DNA from: Limnohabitans_A sp048020265
GTDB taxonomy: Bacteria; Pseudomonadota; Gammaproteobacteria; Burkholderiales; Burkholderiaceae_C
Direction of reading: 5' to 3'
Assembly: GCF_048020265.1 (NCBI RefSeq)
Contig: NZ_CP171843.1
Span: 2,790,001 to 2,854,000, forward strand
DNA length: 64,000 nt
Shown in pieces: positions 35,003 through 44,178 of this stretch. The translations under genes and the position numbers were made by a program. The notes below the pieces were generated by a model. The model was not told the DNA's origin. It saw only the letters and a list, made by a program, of their open reading frames with translations, and searched no databases. Position 1 is the stretch's first letter; each line of letters begins with the position of its first letter.

Positions 35003-35491
35003 TTACTTCGCCACAAAGCTCCCGCTCTTACCCCCATGCTTTTCCAGCAAGGTGACGCCGTTGATGGTCATGCCCCGATCGACGGCTTTACACATGTCAT
35101 AAATCGTCAGCAGAGCCACTTGCACGGCCGTGAGGGCTTCCATCTCGACACCCGTCTGGCCGATGGTTTCGGCAGTGGCCGTGCAGGCCACCGCATTGTC
35201 AGCGCTCAACACCTCGAACTCGACCGCCACTCGGGTCAGGCCAATCGGGTGACACAGTGGAATCAGGTCGCTGGTCTTTTTGGCGCCCTGAATCCCGGCG
35301 ATGCGGGCGATGCCCAGCACGTCGCCTTTTTTGGCGGTGCCCGACTCGATCAGTGCCAGTGTGGCCGGCAGCATCTCGATGCGACCGGTGGCCACCGCGA
35401 TGCGCCGCGTGCTGGATTTGCCCCCCACGTCCACCATGTGGGCTTGGCCTTGGGCATCAAAATGGGTCAAGACATCGGTAGAGGGGGTCAT
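35003..35491 (-). CDS. moaC: cyclic pyranopterin monophosphate synthase
   Basis: MoaC converts the MoaA product to cyclic pyranopterin monophosphate in molybdenum cofactor synthesis. The protein is 162 residues. Family motifs are HMVDVGGKSSTRRIA at the N-terminus, TSDLIPLCHPI with the catalytic region, and the AETIGQTGVEMEALTAVQVA and YDMCKAVDRGM segments with the conserved Asp and Lys. The start at 35491 is used because upstream codons (VLTST) do not match the family. It is separated from its other pathway genes here and stands divergent from the M48 protease with a 40-bp gap. Confidence 0.96.
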   Translation of the reverse strand: MTPSTDVLTHFDAQGQAHMVDVGGKSSTRRIAVATGRIEMLPATLALIESGTAKKGDVLGIARIAGIQGAKKTSDLIPLCHPIGLTRVAVEFEVLSADNAVACTATAETIGQTGVEMEALTAVQVALLTIYDMCKAVDRGMTINGVTLLEKHGGKSGSFVAK

Positions 35492-35531
35492 GGCTGTGCT
35501 GGTTAAAACCATTTACAAAAGGTTGACAAGA

Positions 35532-37109
35532 ATGGCGCATCATACGGCCATCAACCGATCCATTCATGGGACGTCGATCACCTTGAAACACTTCTTTCGC
35601 CCTTCCCGACTGATGCTGGTCCTGCTGCTGGGCGCTCTGGGCTTGCAGCCTGGCTGGACCCAGCCCAACGCATTGCCGTCTTTGGGCAACAGCGAGGGCA
35701 TTTCTCTGGGGGCCGAGCGGCAATTGGGCGACCGCATTGCGCGGGAGCTGTACCGCGACCCGGATTACCTCGAAGACCCGGTTCTGGACGAATACATCCA
35801 GCGCCTGTGGGCACCGCTGATCAAGGCTGCCGCTGCCCGTGGAGAGCTGTCCACCGATTTGCAAGAGCGCTTTGCCTGGCGTATTTTGCTCGGCCGTGAC
35901 CGCTCGGTGAACGCTTTTGCCTTGCCCGGTGGTTATCTGGGTGTGCATTTGGGCCTGATCGCGGTGGTCACCTCCCATGACGAACTGGCCTCGGTGTTGG
36001 CGCACGAACTGAGCCATGTCACCCAGCGCCACATCGCCCGGTCGATTGACGAACAAGCCAAGATGACGCCCTGGGTGATCGGCTCGATGATTTTGGGCGC
36101 CATCGCCATCAGCAAGAACCCCCAAGCCGCGCAGGGTCTGATCGTGGGCGGGCAAGCCGCTGCGATTCAGTCGCAACTGAGTTATTCGCGCGACATGGAG
36201 CGTGAAGCCGACCGGGTGGGCTACGGCATCCTGGCCGACGCAGGTTATGACCCACAAGGCTTTGTGGGCATGTTTGCCAAGCTGCAACAAGCCGCAGGCG
36301 TGAACGACAACGGCGCATTTCCTTACCTGCGCAGCCACCCCTTGACCACCGAACGCATCGCCGACATGCAGGCGCGCTTGCAGCTGAACAGCGCCACCCC
36401 ACGCGCAGGCGGTGACATGGTGCAAGCCATGCTGGCCGCTCGCGCCCGGGTCATGTCGCAAAACAGTGTGGAAGCCTTAAAGGCCTGGACCCAGGACGGC
36501 AAGGCCACCTCGCCACAGGCCACGGCCGCGCAACAAGCAGGGGCTCTGTATGCGGCCACTTTGGCGCACCTGCAGCTGCGGGACATGACTGCGGCCGAGC
36601 GCAGCTGGCAGCGGCTGTCGCAATTGACGTCGACCTCGCCCGAAGCCAAACGGCTGACGCTTTTGCTGCAGGCCGAGGTGGCCGCCAAACAAGAGCGTTT
36701 TACAACAGCACTGCAAGTGCTCGAGGGCTTGAACCAGGCGCAGTTGCCGCGCCCAGAACTCATCGCCACCGCGCAAGCCCTGTTGCGCTTGCCACCGCAT
36801 CCGGCACGCGCCAGCATCACCCAAAAGCTGCGTGAACAAGTCACACAGGCCCCACACGATGCGCAGGCTTGGAACACCCTGGCCAGCATGTTGGCCTTGC
36901 AGGGGCAGAGCCTGCCGTCGCTGCGTGCCGAAGGGGAAGCGCAAATGGCCCGCATGGATTGGAGCGGGGCGGTTGACCGCTTTCGGGCGGCGCAAGACTG
37001 GGCCCAAAACAACCGACTGCAAGCCGGTGACCACATCGAAGCCTCGATTGTGGACACCCGATTGCGACAGGCCCAAGCGCAAATACGGGCCATGCAAGCC
37101 GAGCGCTGA
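35532..37109 (+). CDS. M48 family metalloprotease with C-terminal repeats (BepA-like)
   Basis: This is a 525-residue periplasmic protease. The N-terminal signal segment (MLVLLLGALGLQPGWT region) is followed by an M48 domain with the zinc motif LAHELSHVTQRH and the third ligand in SRDMEREADRVG. The last 200 residues are helical repeats resembling TPR units, as in BepA/YfgC, which removes or matures outer-membrane assembly intermediates. AAAAGG lies about nine bases before the ATG at 35532, although the mature signal could start later at the first internal Met of the hydrophobic stretch. It is larger than E. coli BepA by about 40 residues. Confidence 0.9.
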   Translation: MAHHTAINRSIHGTSITLKHFFRPSRLMLVLLLGALGLQPGWTQPNALPSLGNSEGISLGAERQLGDRIARELYRDPDYLEDPVLDEYIQRLWAPLIKAAAARGELSTDLQERFAWRILLGRDRSVNAFALPGGYLGVHLGLIAVVTSHDELASVLAHELSHVTQRHIARSIDEQAKMTPWVIGSMILGAIAISKNPQAAQGLIVGGQAAAIQSQLSYSRDMEREADRVGYGILADAGYDPQGFVGMFAKLQQAAGVNDNGAFPYLRSHPLTTERIADMQARLQLNSATPRAGGDMVQAMLAARARVMSQNSVEALKAWTQDGKATSPQATAAQQAGALYAATLAHLQLRDMTAAERSWQRLSQLTSTSPEAKRLTLLLQAEVAAKQERFTTALQVLEGLNQAQLPRPELIATAQALLRLPPHPARASITQKLREQVTQAPHDAQAWNTLASMLALQGQSLPSLRAEGEAQMARMDWSGAVDRFRAAQDWAQNNRLQAGDHIEASIVDTRLRQAQAQIRAMQAER

Positions 37110-37158
37110 GCCGCTCACCCCGAAGGCGCTATGATCGCGCTCCTTCTTCAGACACACC

Positions 37159-37614
37159 ATGGCCGGAATTCACATCACCGACATCGAAGCCGCCATCAAC
37201 CATTGGCGCCTCAAGAACCCCTCGCCGGACGGGGTCACCTTGCCACGTGAATTGCGTGCACTGGCCGAGGTGTATGGCTTGATGGTCTATTACAAACAAG
37301 ATTTAGCCGACGAGTTCACCCTGCCTTTGGCCGCTGCAGAAGCTTGGCAGGACTGGTACGCCAGCACACCCGACACACCTTGCATCGCTATTTGCTCGAC
37401 CAGCCAGGGCGATGAGACCTGCAAAGGCTGCGGCCGCAGCTTTGAGGAAGTGCAGCTGTGGACCGAGATGAGCGCCGGAGAAAAACGGGCCGTCTGGCGA
37501 CGCATCACCGTGGACGGCACCTCGTGGCGCTTCAACCGTTATGCCGAACGCGCCGCAGAAGACCGCCAATGGGCCAAAGCGGCAGCCGAGGCCCAAACCA
37601 AGCTGGATTTGTAG
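37159..37614 (+). CDS. DUF3717/DUF1289 protein
   Basis: This 151-residue cytoplasmic protein has an N-terminal DUF3717 region (ITDIEAAINHWRLKNPSPDG) and a C-terminal DUF1289 region with four cysteines spaced C-x3-C-x8-C-x2-C (residues in PCIAICS and CKGCGRS), typical of a small metal or Fe-S binding module. The function is unknown in both families. It follows the protease gene by 49 bp and converges on yaeQ with nine bases between stop codons. Confidence 0.85.
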   Translation: MAGIHITDIEAAINHWRLKNPSPDGVTLPRELRALAEVYGLMVYYKQDLADEFTLPLAAAEAWQDWYASTPDTPCIAICSTSQGDETCKGCGRSFEEVQLWTEMSAGEKRAVWRRITVDGTSWRFNRYAERAAEDRQWAKAAAEAQTKLDL

Positions 37615-37623
37615 GCCGAGGCT

Positions 37624-38184
37624 TTACTTCCAGCGTTGCAACTCGATGTGCACGCTGCCCTTGTCGCTGCTGAAGGTGACGGAGCCTTCCTGCACCGTGG
37701 CTTGCAACTGCATGCTGCGCTCAGCCAATTGGGCCAGCTCTTGTGAGCGCTCGGTGGGCACGCGCCAGACCTGCAGCTTGTCCAGGCGCGTCAGCTTGTT
37801 CTCAATGCCCTTCCACCAGACTTCGGCCGCGTGGTTGAAGCAATACAGCAACACCTCATCGGCCTTCTGGCAGGCTTTCATGATCGGCTTGTCTTCGGGC
37901 TGACCGACTTCGATCCACATGCGGGTCTGGCCGGTGAAATCGCGCAGGCTGACGTCCGGGTCGTCCGGGTCCGACAAGCCCGCGCCAAAAGCCAGCTTGC
38001 CATCACCGTTGCACACAGCTTGCAGCTTGTAGGCATTGATGGCCAGCGCAAGCAGGCGGATCATCATGCGCTCATCGGTCTCGCTCGGGTGACGCGCCAG
38101 CGTGAGCTGATGGTCTTCGTAATAGCTGTGATCGATGTCAGCGATCGACAGGTTGGCTTTGTAGATGGTGGATTTGAGGGCCAT
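37624..38184 (-). CDS. yaeQ: YaeQ family protein
   Basis: This 186-residue protein matches YaeQ throughout, with MALKSTIYKANLSIADIDHSY at the start, LTLARHPSETDERMMIRLL and WIEVGQPEDKPIMKAC. The fold is related to PD-(D/E)XK nucleases, but the cellular role is not settled. Its start lies nine bases after the purB stop, so it is probably the second gene of a purB-yaeQ unit. Length and start match other family members. Confidence 0.93.
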   Translation of the reverse strand: MALKSTIYKANLSIADIDHSYYEDHQLTLARHPSETDERMMIRLLALAINAYKLQAVCNGDGKLAFGAGLSDPDDPDVSLRDFTGQTRMWIEVGQPEDKPIMKACQKADEVLLYCFNHAAEVWWKGIENKLTRLDKLQVWRVPTERSQELAQLAERSMQLQATVQEGSVTFSSDKGSVHIELQRWK

Positions 38185-38193
38185 GTGAACCGA

Positions 38194-39594
38194 TCAAACC
38201 CGGCGGGCCAACTCAGCGGCTTTGCCGATGTAGCTGCCCGGCGTCATGGCCAGCAAGCGGTCCTTGTCGGCTTGGGGGATTTCCAGCGCCGCAATCAAGC
38301 CATGCAGGTCGGCCGCCGTGACGGTCTTGCCCCGTGTGACTTCCTTGAGCTTTTCATAAGCACCTTGCACACCATAGCGGCGCATCACGGTCTGGATCGG
38401 CTCGGCCAACACTTCCCAAGCGGCGTCCAAATCAGCGGCCAGCGCTTCTTCGTTCAACTCCAGTTTGTTCAGGCCGGTCATCAGCGAGGCATAGGCCAGC
38501 GCGGTGTAACCCAGGCCCACGCCCATGTTGCGCAGCACGGTAGAGTCGGTCAGGTCACGCTGCCAGCGGCTGATGGGCAACTTTTCGCTCAGGTGCTTGA
38601 GCACGGCGTTGGCCAGGCCCAGGTTGCCTTCGGCATTTTCAAAGTCGATGGGGTTAACCTTGTGCGGCATGGTGGACGAACCGATTTCGCCAGCCTTCAA
38701 GCGCTGCTTGAAATAACCCAGGCTCACATAGCCCCAAATGTCACGTGACAGGTCAATCAGGATGGTGTTGCTGCGGGCCACAGCGTCAAACAACTCGGCC
38801 ATGTAGTCGTGTGGCTCGATCTGGATGCTGTAAGGCTGAAACGTGAGGCCCAAACCCCATTGGCTGGCCTGGGTTTCGGCCAGCTCGGGGGTCTCGACCA
38901 CTTGGCGTGCAAAGGCTTCCCAGTCAAAGTCGGGCCAAGCCGACAGGTGGGCGTTGTAGTTGCCCACGGCACCGTTCATCTTGCCCATGAGTTTGACGGC
39001 GGCAATCTTTTCGCGGCAGCCGTTCAAGCGCATCACCACGTTGGCCATTTCCTTGCCCACGGTGGTGGGGCTGGCGGTTTGACCGTGGGTGCGGCTGAGC
39101 ATGGGCACCTCGGCAAACGCGTGGGCCATCTCACGCAGCTTGGCGATCAGCCCATCCAGACCCGGCAGGATCACCTGGGCGCGTGCGCCCTTGAGCTGCA
39201 GGGCGTGGCTGGTGTTGTTGATGTCTTCGCTGGTGCAGGCAAAGTGCACGAATTCAGCGGCTTTTTCCAGTTCAGGGCGGTCCTTGAACTTGGATTTGAT
39301 CCAGTACTCCACGGCCTTGACGTCGTGGTTGGTGGTTTTCTCAAACTCCTTGATGGCCACAGCGTCGGCTTCTGAGAAGTTTTTCACCAGCGCTGTCAAA
39401 TAAGAGCGGGCACCCGGGGTCAAGGGCTTGAATTCGGCAAAGCCCGCATCGGACAAGGCGATGAACCAGGCGATTTCGACCTGAACGCGGCGGTGCATGT
39501 AACCCTGCTCGCTCATGAGCGGGCGCAAGGCATTGAGTTTGCTGGCGTAACGGCCATCCAGCGGCGACAGGGCGGAAATGGGGGTGAAATTCAT
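38194..39594 (-). CDS. purB: adenylosuccinate lyase
   Basis: PurB catalyses two fumarate-releasing steps in purine synthesis (SAICAR to AICAR and adenylosuccinate to AMP). The protein is 466 residues. The start MNFTPISALSPLDGRYASK is the family N-terminus and the frame upstream has no similarity. The active-site signature is GSSTMPHKVNPIDFENAEGN; the catalytic His/Ser region is also visible as LSRTHGQTASPTTVGKE. AAAGG lies directly before the ATG. It is divergent from the GST gene. Confidence 0.97.
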   Translation of the reverse strand: MNFTPISALSPLDGRYASKLNALRPLMSEQGYMHRRVQVEIAWFIALSDAGFAEFKPLTPGARSYLTALVKNFSEADAVAIKEFEKTTNHDVKAVEYWIKSKFKDRPELEKAAEFVHFACTSEDINNTSHALQLKGARAQVILPGLDGLIAKLREMAHAFAEVPMLSRTHGQTASPTTVGKEMANVVMRLNGCREKIAAVKLMGKMNGAVGNYNAHLSAWPDFDWEAFARQVVETPELAETQASQWGLGLTFQPYSIQIEPHDYMAELFDAVARSNTILIDLSRDIWGYVSLGYFKQRLKAGEIGSSTMPHKVNPIDFENAEGNLGLANAVLKHLSEKLPISRWQRDLTDSTVLRNMGVGLGYTALAYASLMTGLNKLELNEEALAADLDAAWEVLAEPIQTVMRRYGVQGAYEKLKEVTRGKTVTAADLHGLIAALEIPQADKDRLLAMTPGSYIGKAAELARRV

Positions 39595-39714
39595 CCTTTG
39601 ATTGTAATTCGCAGGGGCAAGCCGCCATGGCAAGGGCGATCACAACGCCTGTCAGCGGCCAGCACCCTCTACCCTCTAGAATCAGCAGCAATTCTGTTCA
39701 GACATTTCTCCACC

Positions 39715-40329
39715 ATGAAACTCATCGGCTCCAACACCAGTCCTTATGTCCGCAAAGTGCGCATCGTCATGGCCGAGAAGAAGCTGGACTACCAGCACGT
39801 GACAGAAGACGTCTGGTCGGCGCAGACCACCATCCACCAATCCAACCCTCTGGGCAAAGTGCCTTGCCTGATCATGGAAGGCGGCGAAGCCGTGTTCGAT
39901 TCACGGGTGATCGTGGAATATCTGGACACTTTGTCGCCTGTGGGCAAACTCATCCCGTCGGCCGGGCGCGAACGCGCCGAAGTCAAGACCTGGGAAGCCT
40001 TGGCCGATGGCCTACTGGACGCCGCCTTGCTGGCCCGCATGGAAGCGGTCTGGACCGAGCGCACAGACAGCCAGCGCAGCCAAGCCTGGATCGACCGCCA
40101 ACTGGACAAGATACAGCACGCCCTGCAGGCCATGAGCCGCGGTCTGGGTGACAAAGCATTTTGCTCTGGCATCCACCTGAGCCTGTCCGACATTGCCGTG
40201 GGCTGTGCGCTGGGCTATCTGGATTTCCGTTTCCCACAAATCGACTGGCGCACGCCCCACCCGAATCTGCACAAGCTGTACGACAAGCTGGCCCAGCGGC
40301 CGAGCTTTATGGACAGCTTGCCGGGCTGA
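39715..40329 (+). CDS. glutathione S-transferase family protein
   Basis: This is a 204-residue two-domain GST. The thioredoxin-like N-terminal domain starts MKLIGSNTSPYVRKVRIVMAEK, with Ser and Pro of the SPYVRK active-site turn and the GSH-binding LGKVPCLIMEGGEAVFDSRVI (cis-Pro and Glu/Ser). The helical C-terminal domain ends with FPQIDWRTPHPNLHKLYDKLAQRPSF. It resembles the small bacterial beta/zeta-like transferases and stress regulators rather than a plasmid detoxifier. The start is clear and there is no operon partner. Confidence 0.93.
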   Translation: MKLIGSNTSPYVRKVRIVMAEKKLDYQHVTEDVWSAQTTIHQSNPLGKVPCLIMEGGEAVFDSRVIVEYLDTLSPVGKLIPSAGRERAEVKTWEALADGLLDAALLARMEAVWTERTDSQRSQAWIDRQLDKIQHALQAMSRGLGDKAFCSGIHLSLSDIAVGCALGYLDFRFPQIDWRTPHPNLHKLYDKLAQRPSFMDSLPG

Positions 40330-40353
40330 CCACTGCCACCAAGCTCTGGGCAG

Positions 40354-40788
40354 TCAAGTGTTGGCGCGTTTTTTGAGCCAGCGCATAAGCCCGCCCACCA
40401 CCGGCAGTTTCTCGTACAACTCTTCCGCGGCATCCCAATAGTCGCGGTGCATCGTCACCAAACCCTGCTCGTTGAACACCACATGGCTGGCGCCGCGCAC
40501 GGCTTGCCAGGTGGTGGTGTCAAAACGCTTGAAACGAAAGCGAAATTCCCAAGTCAGGAGGGCCTGGAAGCCATCCACCACCTGACCGGTCACGACAAAA
40601 TGCGGCTGGTCCAGCGCCACGTACATGTGCCGAAAAATCCGCTCAATCTCGGGCAGGCCCTGCACCTCATTGAAGGGGTCCTTGAACGTGGCTTGTGCGT
40701 CATAGACCGTATGCAGCTGCGCCACACTTTGCGGCGACAGCGCCTCAAAAAATGTGGCCAGGTTCTGAGTGGCGTGTCGGGTGTCCAT
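40354..40788 (-). CDS. nuclear transport factor 2-like (SnoaL-type) protein
   Basis: This is a 144-residue NTF2-fold protein (LATFFEALSPQSVAQLHTVYDAQATFKDPFNEVQG, then FVVTGQVVDGFQALLTWEFRFRF and HRDYWDAAEELYEKLPVVG, each shown here only in part). SnoaL/NTF2 proteins serve as small-molecule pockets or isomerases. It is the last of nine genes in a leftward operon and starts 20 bp after the SDR stop. NTF2-like proteins of this kind accompany cyclopropane-synthase-like and DUF1365 genes in related clusters, so a role in lipid modification or stress response is plausible but unproven. Confidence 0.83.
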   Translation of the reverse strand: MDTRHATQNLATFFEALSPQSVAQLHTVYDAQATFKDPFNEVQGLPEIERIFRHMYVALDQPHFVVTGQVVDGFQALLTWEFRFRFKRFDTTTWQAVRGASHVVFNEQGLVTMHRDYWDAAEELYEKLPVVGGLMRWLKKRANT

Positions 40789-40808
40789 GAGCGGCTTTCA
40801 ATGCAGGC

Positions 40809-41585
40809 TTACAAACCGGTGAACTTGCGCACCAGGGGAAAGTACAAGCGGTAAGGCAGCAGGCGCAACAGTTTCAGCCACAGCGTGAAGCGCTTGGGGA
40901 AATGGATGTCGAACTGGCCTTTGGCCCAACCCTTGAGCATCTCGCGGGCTGCTTCTTCGGGACTGATAAGGGCGGGCATGGTGAACTGGTTTTGCGCCGT
41001 GAGCGGCGTCGCCACAAAGCCCGGGTTAACCACGCTCACGCCAATGCCTTGGTCTTGCAAGTCGATGTAGAGCGTCTCCGCCAGGTGCGTCAGCGCTGCC
41101 TTGGTCGGGCCATAGGCCAGGCCATTGGGCAGACCGCGCCAACCGGCCACGCTGCTGAGCAAGCTGATGTGCCCGCTTTGGCGTGCCAGCATGCCAGGCA
41201 GCACCGCGTTGATGACCTGAAGTGCACCTTGGTAATTGACTTTGTCGTGCTGCAACAAGTCGTCGATGTCCATGGCCGTGGCGCGTTGGGCGCGGTAATA
41301 ACCGGCCGCATACACCACCAAGTCGAGCGGGCCTTCGGCCAGCAGGGCGCTGGCTGTGGCCTGAACCTGGTTCGGGTCGCTCACGTCCATCGCACGCCAC
41401 TGCACACCCGCATCCTGCGTGGCCCAGTCTTGCACGCCTTGCGGGTTGCGGGCCGACACTACCACCTGGGCACCAGCCGCACGCAGCGCCTGTGCGCAAG
41501 CCAGGCCAATGCCGGTCGATGCCCCCACGAGCCAAACGCGGCGGCCTTGCCAATCACCCATCTGCTTGTTCAAACTCATGCGCAT
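40809..41585 (-). CDS. short-chain dehydrogenase/reductase
   Basis: This is a 258-residue SDR with NAD(P)-binding RVWLVGASTGIGLACAQAL, a complete Ser-Tyr-Lys set (SLLSSVAGW, then AYGPTKAAL) and a C-terminal hydrophobic tail (LWLKLLRLLPYRLYFP) that could attach to membranes. Its ATG overlaps the DUF3833 stop as TGATG, which indicates coupling; the Met at 41579 is an alternative start. It is the eighth gene of the operon and probably oxidises or reduces a membrane-bound lipid intermediate, which is inference. Confidence 0.92.
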   Translation of the reverse strand: MRMSLNKQMGDWQGRRVWLVGASTGIGLACAQALRAAGAQVVVSARNPQGVQDWATQDAGVQWRAMDVSDPNQVQATASALLAEGPLDLVVYAAGYYRAQRATAMDIDDLLQHDKVNYQGALQVINAVLPGMLARQSGHISLLSSVAGWRGLPNGLAYGPTKAALTHLAETLYIDLQDQGIGVSVVNPGFVATPLTAQNQFTMPALISPEEAAREMLKGWAKGQFDIHFPKRFTLWLKLLRLLPYRLYFPLVRKFTGL

Positions 41586-42178
41586 CAACCCGGCTTCACC
41601 AACAAAGGCGTGCGACGCGTAAAGGACAGGGTGACCTCGCCCAGCTTCACGCCCCATTTGCTCATGGTGGCTTTGTTGAGCATGACGCGATCGTCCATCA
41701 GGTACATCCAGTCGTCAAAGTCAACGTGCCAGACACGGCCATCGACTGGCAGCGCCAGCGTGTAGCCCCAGCGGAACGCATTGCCGCTGACCTGGCCCGA
41801 GGCCTCGCCCACCACGTCGTCAGCGCGGCCGGTGTAGGTGCCGTTCGGCCCGGCCTTGAGTTTCCAGATGCGGCGTTGCTTCGTACCATCCGAGTACACA
41901 AAGGCCTCGTCCAGCACGCCCTCATCGCCATTCCAGCTGCAGTCCATGACCACGGTGAAGCGCTTGACGACTTGGCCGCTGCGGTCGGTGAACACGCCCC
42001 AGGCGTCGATGGTGCCGTTGAAGTAGGTGCGCAAATCCAGTTGCGGTTTTTCTTGCGCATAGTTTTGCACCTGCGGGCCGGCGCAGCTGGCCAGGAACGG
42101 CGTGGCCGCCACCATGGACAAAGCGCCCAAGCGGGTCAGGGCAGTGCGGCGGTGAATCAAGGCGTTGTTTGGGCGCAT
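41585..42178 (-). CDS. DUF3833 family lipoprotein
   Basis: This is a 197-residue exported protein. The signal region ends in a lipobox-like LASCAG, so the mature protein is probably a lipoprotein with an N-terminal Cys. The DUF3833 domain has DLRTYFNGTIDAWGVFTDRSG and a FDDWMYLMDDRVMLNKATMSK segment. The function is unknown. In other proteobacteria DUF3833 genes occur next to cyclopropane-synthase-like and SDR genes, as here. It follows the MFS gene by 55 bp. Confidence 0.88.
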   Translation of the reverse strand: MRPNNALIHRRTALTRLGALSMVAATPFLASCAGPQVQNYAQEKPQLDLRTYFNGTIDAWGVFTDRSGQVVKRFTVVMDCSWNGDEGVLDEAFVYSDGTKQRRIWKLKAGPNGTYTGRADDVVGEASGQVSGNAFRWGYTLALPVDGRVWHVDFDDWMYLMDDRVMLNKATMSKWGVKLGEVTLSFTRRTPLLVKPG

Positions 42179-42233
42179 GGTGGGCTCCAGTGGTCGAATG
42201 TGTCGGGTGTCAAAGCGGCTTCATGCCAAATTT

Positions 42234-43562
42234 TCATGTTGCAGAATGGGCCACATCTGGCCCCGAGATCAAATCGGGCCGACGCATCAGACCCAGATAC
42301 AAAGCCAAGCCCGCCAGGAGCTTGAGCACACAAGGCAGCAGGCCATAAGCCAGGCCCAGCGCCAGCACGGCGTCAGCGCCTTGCTGGCCCGGGGCATAAC
42401 CCCACAAGCCAAGCAGTGGCAAAGACAGCCCAGCGGCCAAAGCCAAGTTGAGCTTGGTGGCCAGATTCCACCAGCCCATGAACGCGCCGTCTGTGCGGCC
42501 CCGCTCGCCGCAGCGGTCAATCAGCTGATTCAGCAGCGCACCGGGCACCGTGAGGTCCGCGCCCAGCGCCATGCCCGACAGGGCACACACCAGCAAGAAG
42601 CCCGTCGTGTCGCCCGCGCCCAGCGTGACCACGCTGACAAAGGCCAACACCGACAAGGCCATGCCGGTGGCCCAGGTACGGAGCAGGCCGAGGCGATCGA
42701 TCACCTTGAGCCACAGCGGAAAAGACAACGCCCCGGCAGCAAAGTACAGACCCAAAAACAGCGGCTCCATGGCCTTGGGCGCTTGCAGCAGGTCTTGCAC
42801 AAAAAACAGCACCAGAGTCGCGGGCACGGCACTGGCCAAGCCGTTGAGCATGAACACCATCAGCAGGCGACGGAAGCCCGCGTGTTGCCATGGCTGCCAA
42901 AGGCTGCCCACCGCATGGCCTTGAGGTGCCCCGCCATCCGATGCCAAAGCATTGCGTGCCGTTTGCTGCCAGGTGAACAAACCCAGCGCCAGCATGAGCA
43001 CCAACAAAGCGGTGGTCAGCGCCCAGCCCCACAGCGCGGGCAAGGCCGACGCTAGCAGCACACCCACCAGCGCAAAACCTTCGCGCCAAGCCACCCAGCG
43101 GCTTTGCGCGATGCCGCCGCCGCCTTGCCGCGCCGCCCAGGCCTGGTGCAAGATGCCCAGCCCGCTGTAAGCCAGGTGACTGAGTGTGAGCGCACAGCCC
43201 ACCCACACCAACAAAGCCGTGGGCGACAAAGCCGCAGCGGGCGGAAAAAACAAGGCCGTAAAACCCAACGCCACAGCCAGCGCCAACACCACTGCTGCTG
43301 CCCACACGGCCCGCCACGAATGGCGGTAAAGGCGGTCACCCCAACGCCCCAGCCACGGGTCCACCACCGCGTCAATGCTGCGGCTGAGCAACAACACCGC
43401 GCCCAAAGCCGCCAGCGGCACACCATATTGCTGGGCGTACAGATTGGGCAAATGCACGTACACCGGCAAGGCCACAAAGGCCAATGGCAAGCCCAGCAAA
43501 CCGTAAGCCGCTGAAGCCCGGCGCGGCGCAGTGGCCATGGCCGGGACAGGCTCAGCATTCAT
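42234..43562 (-). CDS. MFS transporter (GPH/melibiose-carrier type)
   Basis: This is a 442-residue membrane transporter with 12 predicted helices. The first half contains LLLSRSIDAVVDPWLGRWGDR, the R-x3-D-x-x-x-D-P pattern typical of the glycoside-pentoside-hexuronide (melibiose carrier) branch of MFS. Such carriers are also found in lipid-related clusters. The ATGA overlap with the chalcone-isomerase-like gene (start 43562 and that gene's stop 43559) shows translational coupling. The substrate is not inferable; a lipid precursor or flippase role has been suggested for relatives in light-stress clusters, which I recall but cannot check. Confidence 0.9.
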   Translation of the reverse strand: MNAEPVPAMATAPRRASAAYGLLGLPLAFVALPVYVHLPNLYAQQYGVPLAALGAVLLLSRSIDAVVDPWLGRWGDRLYRHSWRAVWAAAVVLALAVALGFTALFFPPAAALSPTALLVWVGCALTLSHLAYSGLGILHQAWAARQGGGGIAQSRWVAWREGFALVGVLLASALPALWGWALTTALLVLMLALGLFTWQQTARNALASDGGAPQGHAVGSLWQPWQHAGFRRLLMVFMLNGLASAVPATLVLFFVQDLLQAPKAMEPLFLGLYFAAGALSFPLWLKVIDRLGLLRTWATGMALSVLAFVSVVTLGAGDTTGFLLVCALSGMALGADLTVPGALLNQLIDRCGERGRTDGAFMGWWNLATKLNLALAAGLSLPLLGLWGYAPGQQGADAVLALGLAYGLLPCVLKLLAGLALYLGLMRRPDLISGPDVAHSAT

Positions 43563-44173
43563 GGCTGCAAACCCTTCAACAGTTGGACGCGCATCTTGGG
43601 CTCTGACGTGCGCTCATCGAGCCAGATGCCAAAAAACAAACGCGCAAAAGCCTCGTCTTTCACCACGCCCACACGCTGACCATTGACCCAAAACTCGGCC
43701 CCCACGCCGGGCAGGTTCACGCCAGTGATGCGCTCGCCTGCACTCACATTGGGGAACAGCTCACGCATGGCGGCCAACCAGCTTTGCGCCTGGGCGTCGC
43801 TGAAGCTGCCCACCCGCCGCATCTCATTGATCGAGCGGCTGGCAATGGCCGCGCCTTCCAGGTGGCGCAGGTACTGCAGCTCCAACGCAAACGAAAATTG
43901 CGCATACTGGCTATGCCGAAAACCCACAGGCGTCCACAGCCGCGCGTCGTACACCTCGAAGCCCCACACCCGCAAGCGCACAGGGGCGGTGGGCACCACG
44001 CCGACCAATGCAGCCACTTCAGGGCGTGCATAAGCAGCGTTGGGGCTGGTCAACGGCGCCGTTTGCGCTTGCGCAGCACACCACAAAGCTCCGCACAACA
44101 CGGCACACCCCACAAGCTGCCTGGCCTGTGAGCGAAGCGGGAAGGCACGGCGGGTAGTCAACCAGGAGCGCAT
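43559..44173 (-). CDS. chalcone isomerase-like family protein
   Basis: This is a 204-residue protein with a signal peptide (MRSWLTTRRAF... to the AQA-like site near residue 37) and a chalcone-isomerase-like domain: RLRVWGFEVYDARLW, LELQYLRHLEGAAIASRSI and FPNVSAGERITGV. Bacterial members are periplasmic, bind fatty acids in plant relatives, and have no assigned enzyme activity. It starts six bases before the next upstream gene ends, so the operon is tight. The start at 44173 is chosen for the signal peptide. Confidence 0.85.
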   Translation of the reverse strand: MRSWLTTRRAFPLRSQARQLVGCAVLCGALWCAAQAQTAPLTSPNAAYARPEVAALVGVVPTAPVRLRVWGFEVYDARLWTPVGFRHSQYAQFSFALELQYLRHLEGAAIASRSINEMRRVGSFSDAQAQSWLAAMRELFPNVSAGERITGVNLPGVGAEFWVNGQRVGVVKDEAFARLFFGIWLDERTSEPKMRVQLLKGLQP

Positions 44174-44178
44174 GCGCG